Shown one piece after another: positions 31,211 to 38,858 of a stretch of DNA of 64,000 nt. Where the stretch lies: NCBI RefSeq assembly GCF_025717535.1, contig NZ_JAJIRO010000001.1:310001-374000 (forward strand). The letters run 5' to 3'. The notes under the pieces are model-generated. The model saw only the letters and a program-made list of their open reading frames with translations. It did not search any database and had not been told where the DNA came from. Position 1 is the first letter of the stretch. Each line of letters begins with the position of its first letter. Source of the stretch: Paucibacter sp. Y2R2-4. GTDB lineage: Bacteria > Pseudomonadota > Gammaproteobacteria > Burkholderiales > Burkholderiaceae_C. The position numbers and the translations under genes are program-made.

Positions 31211-31864
31211 ATGGACGCGCTGCTGCTGACGCTGCAACCGCTGCTCTTGCCGGCTTTTGAGCTGCTGGGCAGCCCGATCACTTGGGTAGAGCTGCTTGCT
31301 TTTGCGCTGGCGGTCTGGATGGTGGTTTGCAATATGCGCGTGCATATGCTGGCCTGGCCCTTGGCCATCACGAGTTCGCTGCTGTACTTCCTCTTGTTTT
31401 GGAGCGGCAAGCTTTACGGCGAAGCCTCTTTGCAATTGCTCTTTGCGGCCTTGGCTTTGTGGGGCTGGTGGCAATGGCTGCGCGGTAAGGGCGAGGATGG
31501 GTCGGCGCTCAAAGTACGCAGGCTCAGCCCTCAGGGTTTGGCGATATCGGTCGCCATCACTTTGCTCGCCTGGCCCGCTCTGGGCTTTTTTCTGAAACAT
31601 CAAACCGATTCACCGTTGCCCTTTTGGGATGCCTTGCCCACCGTGGCCAGCCTTTTGGGCCAATGGCTCTTAGCGCGCAAGTACCAGGAAAACTGGAGCG
31701 TCTGGGTGCTGGTCAATGTCATCAGCGTTGCCCTGTTTGCCTACAAGGGCTATTGGTTGACCGTGTTGCTTTACGCCGTTTTCATCCCCATGTCGGTGGC
31801 CGGTTGGCGCGCCTGGGATCGCCATATGCGACCAGCCCCGGCCTCTGCAGCCATTGGCGTTTGA
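31211..31864 (+). CDS. pnuC: PnuC-family nicotinamide riboside transporter
   Basis: 217-residue membrane protein with about seven hydrophobic segments, matching PnuC. The family segments WVELLAFALAVWMVVCNMR, GEASLQLLFAALALWGWWQW and KYQENWSVWVLVNVISVALF are present. PnuC lets nicotinamide riboside enter by facilitated diffusion, with trapping by phosphorylation. The next gene encodes an NadR-type kinase, which supplies that trapping step. The 56-base gap after ftsB suggests possible separate expression. No NAD-related riboswitch was recognised upstream. Confidence 0.92.
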   Translation: MDALLLTLQPLLLPAFELLGSPITWVELLAFALAVWMVVCNMRVHMLAWPLAITSSLLYFLLFWSGKLYGEASLQLLFAALALWGWWQWLRGKGEDGSALKVRRLSPQGLAISVAITLLAWPALGFFLKHQTDSPLPFWDALPTVASLLGQWLLARKYQENWSVWVLVNVISVALFAYKGYWLTVLLYAVFIPMSVAGWRAWDRHMRPAPASAAIGV

Positions 31865-31892
31865 GCCCATTGGGCCCCGCGGCACACCCATC

Positions 31893-32555
31893 TTGACTGC
31901 CACCCTGATCGCCATCGTCGGCGCCGAGAGCACCGGCAAGAGCACGCTGGCGCAAGACCTGACCCTGCACCTGAGTCAAGCCACAGGACTGCGCTGCACC
32001 CTGGTGCCGGAATACTTGCGTGAATGGTGCGAAGTTCAACAACGCACACCGCGCATAGCGGAGCAGGCCGGCATCGCCGCCGAACAAACAGCACGTATCG
32101 AGGCTGCCGCACAAACCCATGATCTGGTTATTTGTGACACCAGTGCGCTGATGACCGCCATTTACAGCCAGTACCTGTTTTCCGACGCGTCGCTGTTAGC
32201 GGAGGCCTTAGCTTTTCACCGCCGCTGCGCCCTCACCCTGCTGACCGCGCTCGATTTACCTTGGGTGGCCGATGGGCTGCAGAGAGACGGTGCCCATGTG
32301 CGGCGGCCTATCGATACCGCTATTCGCGCCGCTTTGCTGAACGGCGGTCTGAACTGGTCGGTGGTGGCCGGCAGCGGCATGGCTCGCTTGGAAGCTGCGC
32401 TGAACGCCATCACGCCCTTGTTGAAGCACCAACGACAAGCTCGACAGGGTCTGTTCACCCGCCTGAATGCGCGGCAAGACGCCTTGCCCGAATGGCGCTG
32501 GGCCTGTGAGAACTGCGATGTGCCGGAATGCGAACACCAAGCCTTCAAGCGCTGA
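31893..32555 (+). CDS. NadR-type ribosylnicotinamide kinase with C-terminal Cys cluster
   Basis: 220-residue P-loop kinase like the C-terminal domain of NadR. Walker A AIVGAESTGKSTLAQDL, LVPEYLREWCE and LVICDTSALMTAIYS are the kinase features. It probably phosphorylates nicotinamide riboside entering through PnuC. The helix-turn-helix and NMN adenylyltransferase domains of full NadR are absent. The C-terminus has a possible metal site, WACENCDVPECEH (Cys205, Cys208, Cys213, His215). The start is taken as TTG 31893 (MTATLIAIVGAES), 28 bases after the pnuC stop; an in-frame TTG at 31854 overlaps pnuC. Confidence 0.85.
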   Translation: MTATLIAIVGAESTGKSTLAQDLTLHLSQATGLRCTLVPEYLREWCEVQQRTPRIAEQAGIAAEQTARIEAAAQTHDLVICDTSALMTAIYSQYLFSDASLLAEALAFHRRCALTLLTALDLPWVADGLQRDGAHVRRPIDTAIRAALLNGGLNWSVVAGSGMARLEAALNAITPLLKHQRQARQGLFTRLNARQDALPEWRWACENCDVPECEHQAFKR

Positions 32556-32567
32556 GCCTGGCCCCGA

Positions 32568-33629
32568 TCACTGCCCCAGACTGAGCCCCAAGCCATGCGC
32601 TGCCTGCAGCAGCGGATGATCCAGCGGCACCCGCCGGTTGCCACCCGCCACCTCGGCCAGCGACACATCGGTCAAGGCCCCCGCCTGCAAGGCCACCATG
32701 CGACCAAAGCGGCCGTGCTTTAGCAGTTGGGCGGCATAACTGCCAAACTGAGTAGCCAAGATTCGATCAAAAGCCGTCGGGGTGCCGCCGCGCTGTACAT
32801 GACCCAAAAGCGTGGAGCGAACTTCGCTGCCCAGGCGCTCTTGCAGCTGATGCGCCAACACTGCCCCCACCCCACCCAAGCGCAGGGGATCAGGGCTGTC
32901 CTTCAGTTTTTGGTGAACCACCATCCCGGCGTCCCGCGGATGGGCACCTTCGGCGATACAGATCAAGGTGTAGCCCGGCTCCGCCTCACGGGCCCGGCAG
33001 AACTCAGCCACCGCCTCGAGCTCATAAGGCAGCTCGGGCAACAGAATCACATCGGCAGCGCCGGCAATGCCGCCTTCCAAGGCGATCCAGCCGGCATAGC
33101 GCCCCATGGTCTCGGCAATCATCACGCGGCCATGGCTGCGCGCGGTGGTGGCCAAGCGATCCAAGGCCTCTGCGACTACGGCCACAGCGCTATCAAAACC
33201 AAAACTGCGCTCGGTCAGTGGCAGGTCGTTATCAATCGTCTTGGGCACCCCCACCACCGGCAAGCCCAGACGACTCAGTCGCTCGGCAATCGCCATGGTG
33301 CCATCGCCGCCAATGACCACCACAGCATCCAGCTGCAACTCGGCCACATAGGCCAGCAACTGCGCGGACACATCGGCACCGCCAGCCGCAAAGTAGTGGA
33401 AAGGGTCGCAGCGATTGTGCGTGCCGAGGATGGTGCCGCCCTGAGCCAGGATGCCGCTCACGACCAAGCTGTCCAACTCCAGCGTTCGCTTCTCAATCAG
33501 ACCCAGAAAACCCTGCCGAATGCCGCTGACCTTGGCGCCGCATTCATTGATCAGCGCCAAGCTGACGGCGCGTATGACTGCGTTCAATCCGGGGCAATCG
33601 CCGCCGCCGGTCAAGATGCCGATATGCAT
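32568..33629 (-). CDS. pfkA: 6-phosphofructokinase
   Basis: 353-residue phosphofructokinase of the family A type. GILTGGGDCPGLNAVIR, VVVIGGDGTMAIAERLS, VGVPKTIDNDLPLTE and AETMGRYAGWIALEGG are the substrate motifs. Gly after GGD (GGDGT, not GGDDT) suggests ATP rather than pyrophosphate as donor, while PKTIDND is the group III arrangement also seen in actinobacterial and PPi-type enzymes. The C-terminal part has GHVQRGGTPTAFDR. It is convergent with the kinase gene, 12 bases apart. Family sure; the phosphoryl donor is an inference. Confidence 0.92.
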   Translation of the reverse strand: MHIGILTGGGDCPGLNAVIRAVSLALINECGAKVSGIRQGFLGLIEKRTLELDSLVVSGILAQGGTILGTHNRCDPFHYFAAGGADVSAQLLAYVAELQLDAVVVIGGDGTMAIAERLSRLGLPVVGVPKTIDNDLPLTERSFGFDSAVAVVAEALDRLATTARSHGRVMIAETMGRYAGWIALEGGIAGAADVILLPELPYELEAVAEFCRAREAEPGYTLICIAEGAHPRDAGMVVHQKLKDSPDPLRLGGVGAVLAHQLQERLGSEVRSTLLGHVQRGGTPTAFDRILATQFGSYAAQLLKHGRFGRMVALQAGALTDVSLAEVAGGNRRVPLDHPLLQAAHGLGLSLGQ

Positions 33630-33677
33630 CGATGCACTCCCTCAACACATGAAGGCCAGAGCTGCCAACTTGCTTGC

Positions 33678-34292
33678 TTACTTACTGATCGCCAGCTTGA
33701 TGCCAAAGCCGATCAAGAACACACCGGCCACGCGATTCAGCCAAGCACCCACACGCGGGTTGGCGCGCATGCGTTCCGCCAAGAAATGAGTCAACAAGAC
33801 CATGACCAAGCCATAGAGAAAAGTCAGGGCCGCAATCGTCAGCGCCATGGCTGCGAAGGTCAGCAAACCCAAGTGCCGTTTAGGATCGACAAAAAGCGGA
33901 AAGAAGGCCATGTAGAACACGATGGCCTTGGGGTTCAGCAAGGTGATCAGCACTGTCTGGCGAAAGAACTGCCGGGGCTGCATGCTCAAGACCGGCGCAT
34001 CGCCGGGCTTGGCCAACAGCATCTTGAATCCCAGCCAAGCCAGATAGGCCGCACCTATCCACTGCACCGCATGAAAAGCCGCCGGATAGGCAGCCAGCAA
34101 GGCGGCCACACCGGCCACGGCCAGCCACATCAAGACCTGGTCACCAGCAATCACACCCAGCGTAGCTGCCAGGCCGCCGCGAATACCTCCCTTGCCGGTG
34201 GAGGTGATCAAGGCCAGATTGCCCGGCCCTGGGATCAACAAGAACACGATGATGGCGATGACGAAGGCGCTGTAGTCCGCAATTCCAAACAT
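33678..34292 (-). CDS. LysE/RhtB-family amino acid exporter
   Basis: 204-residue membrane protein of the LysE/RhtB family with about six hydrophobic segments. The diagnostic FLLIPGPGNLALITSTGKGG lies near residues 17-36, with GALLAAYP- and FLNPKAIVFYMAFFPLF-like conserved segments following. Members export amino acids or derivatives such as homoserine, threonine or leucine. The substrate cannot be told from sequence. It lies 89 bases after hslO on the same strand, and 48 bases before pfkA. Confidence 0.88.
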   Translation of the reverse strand: MFGIADYSAFVIAIIVFLLIPGPGNLALITSTGKGGIRGGLAATLGVIAGDQVLMWLAVAGVAALLAAYPAAFHAVQWIGAAYLAWLGFKMLLAKPGDAPVLSMQPRQFFRQTVLITLLNPKAIVFYMAFFPLFVDPKRHLGLLTFAAMALTIAALTFLYGLVMVLLTHFLAERMRANPRVGAWLNRVAGVFLIGFGIKLAISK

Positions 34293-34381
34293 GCTGTGTC
34301 CTTTGCTGATGCGTGCCCCGCCATCTTAGTCATGCGCGGACCTCCGACCGTGGGATCAGCAATGCAAGCGCCGACAGAACA

Positions 34382-35344
34382 TTACTGCACCGTGCCACTA
34401 CCTCCGGCTTGCGCATGGTCGGCTGCGAACAACTCACCCACATCGACCGCATCGAAGTGATATTGCTGGCCGCAGAACTCGCAGCCAATCTCCACATTGC
34501 CGCGCTCGGCCAGCACCGAATCGACCTCCTCGCGGCCCAGGCCCTTGAGCATCTGGCCGACTCGCCCGGTCGAACAACTGCAGGCAAACTTGGGCGCTAG
34601 CGGTTCAAAACGACGCACCGTTTCTTCCCAGAACAGGCGGCGCAAGACGGTGTCGGCATCCAAGCCCAGCAGCTCTTCGGCGGTCAAGGTCGAGGCCAGC
34701 ATGCTGATGCGATTGAAGGCATCCGACAGGCCGATGTCGTCCTCATCGCGCCTGCCCTGCCCCTCCAAATTCCCTTCGCCCTGAATCGGCAGTCGCTGAA
34801 TCAAGAGCCCGGCGGCGATTTCGTCATTGGCGAACAAAATCATCTTGGTATCGAGCTGTTCGGACTGCAGCATGTAGTGCTCCAAGACCTCCGAGAGCTT
34901 TTGCAGCGGCTCTTTGTGGTCGCCATGCAGGGGCACCACGCCTTGATAGGGCTGCTGGCCGGGCAAGCGGTCCTTGGGGTCCAGCGTGATGGCGCAGCGT
35001 CCTTGGCCATGCACATTCAACATGGCCTCCAGCTTGGCGCCCACGGGCACCTCGCCGACCAGCTTGGCGGTGGCGCGAAAGCTCAGGTCCGGTTGCACCT
35101 CAGCCACGGCCAGCTTGACCGGTCCATCACCAAAGACCTGCAAAACCAGCGCGCCATTGAACTTGATGTTGGACTGCATCAACACCGCTGCGGCTGCCAT
35201 CTCGCCCATCAAGGCGCGCAACTCGGGCGGATGCGCACCCACCACCTCGCGGCGCTTCAAGACCTCGCGCCAGCTGTCGGTCAAACGCACCAACATGCCG
35301 CGCACCGGCAGGCCTTCGAACAAAAATTTATGCAGTTCGCTCAT
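34382..35344 (-). CDS. hslO: Redox-regulated chaperone Hsp33
   Basis: 320-residue Hsp33, a holdase activated by oxidation. The C-terminal redox switch is complete: [15 protein letters not shown] (CxC) and [15 protein letters not shown] (CxxC). The N-terminal domain has [16 protein letters not shown] and [17 protein letters not shown]. The ATG overlaps the stop of the upstream gamma carbonic anhydrase gene as ATGA, indicating an operon. The C-terminal 15 residues extend beyond E. coli Hsp33 (292). Confidence 0.95.
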   Translation of the reverse strand: MSELHKFLFEGLPVRGMLVRLTDSWREVLKRREVVGAHPPELRALMGEMAAAAVLMQSNIKFNGALVLQVFGDGPVKLAVAEVQPDLSFRATAKLVGEVPVGAKLEAMLNVHGQGRCAITLDPKDRLPGQQPYQGVVPLHGDHKEPLQKLSEVLEHYMLQSEQLDTKMILFANDEIAAGLLIQRLPIQGEGNLEGQGRRDEDDIGLSDAFNRISMLASTLTAEELLGLDADTVLRRLFWEETVRRFEPLAPKFACSCSTGRVGQMLKGLGREEVDSVLAERGNVEIGCEFCGQQYHFDAVDVGELFAADHAQAGGSGTVQ

Positions 35345-35874
35345 TCAGAGCTTTCTTTCTTCTTCAGGCCTTGCGCATAGCGCCGGCCATTGGCTATGTA
35401 ATGCAGAGCACTGGCCTTCAGGCCCATGATCTGCTCGGGAGTCAATTCACGCAGTACCTTGGCAGGGCTGCCGACGATCAAGCTGCCATCCGGGAACTCT
35501 TTGCCCTCGGTCACCAAAGCGCCTGCGCCGACCAAACAGTTGCGGCCGATACGTGCGCCATTCAAGACCACCGCACCGATTCCGATCAAAGAATGATCAC
35601 CCACGCTGCAACCATGCAACATGACCTTGTGGCCCACCGTGACGCCCTCGCCCAAGACCAGAGGAAAACCATGGTCGGCGTGCAGCACCGAACCGTCTTG
35701 AATATTGCTGCCGGCGCCAATCGTCAATTGCTCGCTGTCGCCGCGCAACACGGCTTGAAACCAGACAGACACATCGGCGCCCAAGCTCACTCGGCCAATC
35801 ACCTCGGCGCTCTCGGCCACCCAGGCCGACTCATCCACTTGGGGGCAATGCTCGTCCAACTGATAAACAGCCAT
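35341..35874 (-). CDS. Gamma carbonic anhydrase family protein (YrdA-like)
   Basis: 177-residue left-handed beta-helix protein. Zinc-ligand histidines lie in [27 protein letters not shown], and the hexapeptide repeats run from about residue 15 to 140. E. coli YrdA/PaaY relatives bind zinc; carbonic anhydrase or thioesterase activity has been reported for some. The gene shares an ATGA overlap with hslO. A hairpin lies 27-45 bases upstream of the start. Enzymatic activity is not predictable. Confidence 0.88.
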   Translation of the reverse strand: MAVYQLDEHCPQVDESAWVAESAEVIGRVSLGADVSVWFQAVLRGDSEQLTIGAGSNIQDGSVLHADHGFPLVLGEGVTVGHKVMLHGCSVGDHSLIGIGAVVLNGARIGRNCLVGAGALVTEGKEFPDGSLIVGSPAKVLRELTPEQIMGLKASALHYIANGRRYAQGLKKKESSE

Positions 35875-35900
35875 ATCGTCCCTTCTGCCTTTGATGAAGT

Positions 35901-35919
35901 CTTGGGCCTTTGGCCCAAG
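35901..35919 (-). repeat. Hairpin upstream of the gamma carbonic anhydrase gene
   Basis: CTTGGGCC (35901-35908) and GGCCCAAG (35912-35919), loop TTT, an 8-bp perfect stem in the predicted leader (minus strand). A TAAAAT (-10-like) lies just upstream on the minus strand at 35931-35926. The remainder of 35920-36145 shows no gene. Confidence 0.4.
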
Positions 35920-36145
35920 GGCGGGATTTTAGGCTGGCATCTGTAGCAACACAGATTTTCGGATGGGGAGCCCGCACATGGAGGCTTGGGGACGAATGGA
36001 TTCAACTGAGCAGCGCAGACCTCCGGCGATTCACTTGTTTGTGACAGCACATACCCACCGCGAGTATTCAAGAACGCCTTGTTGGCCAGTTCAACCCTAG
36101 CAATTTGGGTTCACTCTCGGCCGCTCGCTCAGTCAACTCAGCCGC

Positions 36146-38119
36146 TCAAATCTGTGATCGCTTGAAGGCCAGGGCGGCATCGGTACTCAGATGTCGCAGC
36201 ATGCCTTGCTCACGCACGCCCCAGGGGCGCGCCGGGTCCAAGTCGAGGGCTAGCACACCGGGTGTGGCATCGTCGCCGACCATTGGAGCGAAGACTCGGG
36301 TCAGGCCGGAGGGCAGCAAGAGCTGCTGCTCGGACCAGTCACGGCTGCACTTGGCACCGGGGTGCTGCGCATCATTGAGGGCGATGCTCAGCGGCAATCC
36401 CTCGTGCTCACCTTTGGATGATTCGCCCAGTTGCAGTGCTTGGCCCGCGGCATTGGGCCGATAAGTAGCCAGCAGTTCAACGCCCAACACCGACCTCAAG
36501 GCGCGCCCCAGGGCGGTGAAGATCAGGCCCGGACTGGGCTGCCGCCAGAGTTCCCGACTCAAGATGACCAGCTGCTGCAAGTCCTCATGCGCCGCCTGCA
36601 GTTTGTTCATGCGCGTCTCTTTTGCATGCGCCAAGGCCCGCGCATGCTGCCGCTCATTGCGGGCGATATCAACCTGCTGACGCCCATGCTTGGCCGCGAT
36701 AGTCCAACTCGCCTGCTGCGCCAGCGAAGCCCGCCTTGCCATGGCGTAGGCTTCTTGCGGTCGACCGGCTTGGTCCAGCGCTTCGGCGGCGGCTTCCAAA
36801 AGGCGCGGCGGCGCTTGGAAGCCTTCCAAGGCTTGGGCTTGCTCGAGCGCCAAATTCAACCAATGCAGCACCGCCTCGGGCGTACCGGCGCAGCGTTTCT
36901 CGATCTCAGCGAGCACTTGCCAGAGTTCCACCAAGCTGGATTTTTGTTGCTGGATTGCTGCGGCCTTGGCGGCTTCCAGCGCCACCTCGCGCGCTTCATC
37001 GATGCGATTCAGATGCATCAGCGCACGCGCGCGACCCAGCACAACGTTGTTGCGCATATCGCTTGCGTGGGCCTGCATCTCGCGTTCGCCAAGCGTTTCA
37101 AAGTGCTTCAGGGCCGCTTCAAAATGGCCCTCATCCATCTCAGTGAGGCCCAGGTAATTCAGGGCCAGCATGGAGGTGTGGTTGTTCGGGTGTTGCGCCA
37201 AGGATTGCAGGCATTCACGCAAGAGCTCACGGGCGGAAGCGGTCTGGCCGACGCGACGCAAGGCTTCCCCGGTATGGGCCAGGCACATGCCGATGGCGCC
37301 CGGCCAACGAACCTTACGCGCCAGTGTCAGGCCCTTCTTCAGCCAAGCCAGAGCGGTCTCAAAGTCCGCGATTTGGGTGTAGGTGTAGCCTTGATTGGAT
37401 GCCACCGAAATCGCGCGACGTACCTGACCCGACTCCAGGCTGGCGTCATACGCCAAGTTCAGCCAGCGGGCGGCTTCCAGGTAGTCGGATGCCAGGCCAT
37501 GCTCCAGTGCGCGGTAGTCGGCCAGTGCCGCGCTGCTCTGGGTTCTCAGGCCGTCGAGACTGTGAGGCAGTTGTTCAGACCAGGTGACACGGGCCAACTC
37601 GAAGTCGCGAAACAAATCAGACCGGGCCAGGCTGGCTCGAAAGTAAAGCTGGCGCTCTGCGTCCAAGGCCTGGTCGGCCAGATCCACAGCCTGCTGCATG
37701 GCCTCGCGATGGGCGTCGACCTCGCCTTTGTCGGCATGCACACAGGAGCGCAGCCAAACCATGTCGGCCAGCGCGACAAGATTCGGATGGGCCTCCAACT
37801 CGGTCCGCGCTTGGGTCAAGCGTTGCTCGGCTTCGTCCAAGCTCATCATCAACATCGCGACTTCGGCCTGAATCAAAAACAAGCGCCCGCGCATATGACT
37901 CAAGACCGCCGGGTCGACGAAAGCGACCTGCTCCACTTCCCGCTCGAGCTCGGCTTGCAGCCCGGTCGCCAACTCCAGTGCACGCGGGCTGTTGAGCTGC
38001 CGCAACCCCCAGGCGACATACAGGCGCGAGTTCCAATCTGACTGCTCAGTCAGCAGTGTGCTGGCTGCAAGCACATCCCGCTCCAGCGGGAACAGATCGA
38101 ATTCATTTGCTATTGCCAT
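36146..38119 (-). CDS. TPR protein with C-terminal GAF-like domain, no output domain
   Basis: 657-residue cytoplasmic protein. Residues 20-430 are helical with TPR-like repeats (for example NQGYTYTQIADFETALAWLKKGLTLA, LNYLGLTEMDEGHFEAALKHFETLGE). A coiled coil follows (about 455-520), then a GAF-like domain (about 520-655; SPGLIFTALGRALRSVLGVELL, TRVFAPMVGDDATPGVLALDLD). Homologous architectures usually continue into a GGDEF, kinase or cyclase domain, but here a stop follows the GAF-like domain directly (AALAFKRSQI). GAGGG precedes the ATG. It lies downstream of the chemoreceptor on the same strand with a long gap. Function unknown, possibly a sensory adaptor. Confidence 0.75.
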   Translation of the reverse strand: MAIANEFDLFPLERDVLAASTLLTEQSDWNSRLYVAWGLRQLNSPRALELATGLQAELEREVEQVAFVDPAVLSHMRGRLFLIQAEVAMLMMSLDEAEQRLTQARTELEAHPNLVALADMVWLRSCVHADKGEVDAHREAMQQAVDLADQALDAERQLYFRASLARSDLFRDFELARVTWSEQLPHSLDGLRTQSSAALADYRALEHGLASDYLEAARWLNLAYDASLESGQVRRAISVASNQGYTYTQIADFETALAWLKKGLTLARKVRWPGAIGMCLAHTGEALRRVGQTASARELLRECLQSLAQHPNNHTSMLALNYLGLTEMDEGHFEAALKHFETLGEREMQAHASDMRNNVVLGRARALMHLNRIDEAREVALEAAKAAAIQQQKSSLVELWQVLAEIEKRCAGTPEAVLHWLNLALEQAQALEGFQAPPRLLEAAAEALDQAGRPQEAYAMARRASLAQQASWTIAAKHGRQQVDIARNERQHARALAHAKETRMNKLQAAHEDLQQLVILSRELWRQPSPGLIFTALGRALRSVLGVELLATYRPNAAGQALQLGESSKGEHEGLPLSIALNDAQHPGAKCSRDWSEQQLLLPSGLTRVFAPMVGDDATPGVLALDLDPARPWGVREQGMLRHLSTDAALAFKRSQI

Positions 38120-38858
38120 CGCAGCGACCCTCAGGTTCAGTCAGCGCCCACAAGATAGAACGGCTCAGTTCCCGCAGTCTGCCGCTTTCAATGCAAAAAG
38201 CCAGGACACCGCGCGCAACAGAAAATTAACACAAGCCGTGAAGACAAATGAAGACAAAGAATCCGCTGGTGCTCGCCTTGTTTGCTTCGAGGCCAAATTG
38301 AGCAAGCGCTGGTCGCTGCTACGGCGCTACCTTTTGATCTGCTTGAAATTCTGAGAACAATTGAACTTGATACGCAGATTGGGGCTCTGCGGGTTCCTCG
38401 CTTGCAGGAAGTATCGGGCCACGAATTCGGCCTGCCGAATCAAGCTGGATTTCGATTCCGCCAGGGTTGCGCCAGCAACAAACCGATATGGGCCGCTGGT
38501 TTCAACGGTCCTGGACCGGGCGTCTCCATCGCGCCCATCTCCGACATTCGCGCCACAAGGTCGCTCGAGAGTTGCTGACCCACTAGCTGACCTTCCCTGC
38601 TTGCGGTGCATCGCCCGAATGCGGCCGTGCAGCGTTTGAGCTGATGGGCCGGAAGCACTTGGCCTCGCAGACCTGAAAACATACAGGCTGCATTCTTGGC
38701 TATCGCTTGGTCCAAGCCCAGGAAGATTGATCGCTTGACCCAGCTTCCTTCGCGTCCAGTGAGTCAACGATGTCGGCGAGACCAGGGCTTGATACATGCG
38801 AAAGCGAGTCGGACTGGGGCGAAAAGCACATCTGGGAATCGATCTCGGCCGCTTGTCG
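38120..38858. other. 739-base intergenic region without a convincing gene
   Basis: Between the TPR/GAF gene and the chemoreceptor gene, both on the minus strand. Open frames occur on both strands (38282-38578 plus; 38327-38956 and 38440-38715 minus) but none has a good ribosome site, familiar motif or natural composition; two of the minus frames are Arg/Pro/Ser-rich as expected for shadow frames. A short direct repeat GAAGACAAA/GAAGACAAAG is at about 38240-38259. It might hold regulatory sequence, an RNA gene or a decayed gene, which cannot be decided here. Confidence 0.5.

Noticed and set aside
32727-34460. Open plus-strand frame of about 577 codons
   Set aside because: Antisense to pfkA and the LysE gene; Gln/His/Arg-rich, spans two real genes.
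36431-38041. Open plus-strand frame of about 536 codons
   Set aside because: Antisense to the TPR/GAF gene; no ribosome site or domain.
38282-38578. Plus-strand frame of about 98 codons in the large gap
   Set aside because: Looks more natural than its neighbours but starts at a weak codon with no ribosome site; kept only as a possible remnant in the gap entry.
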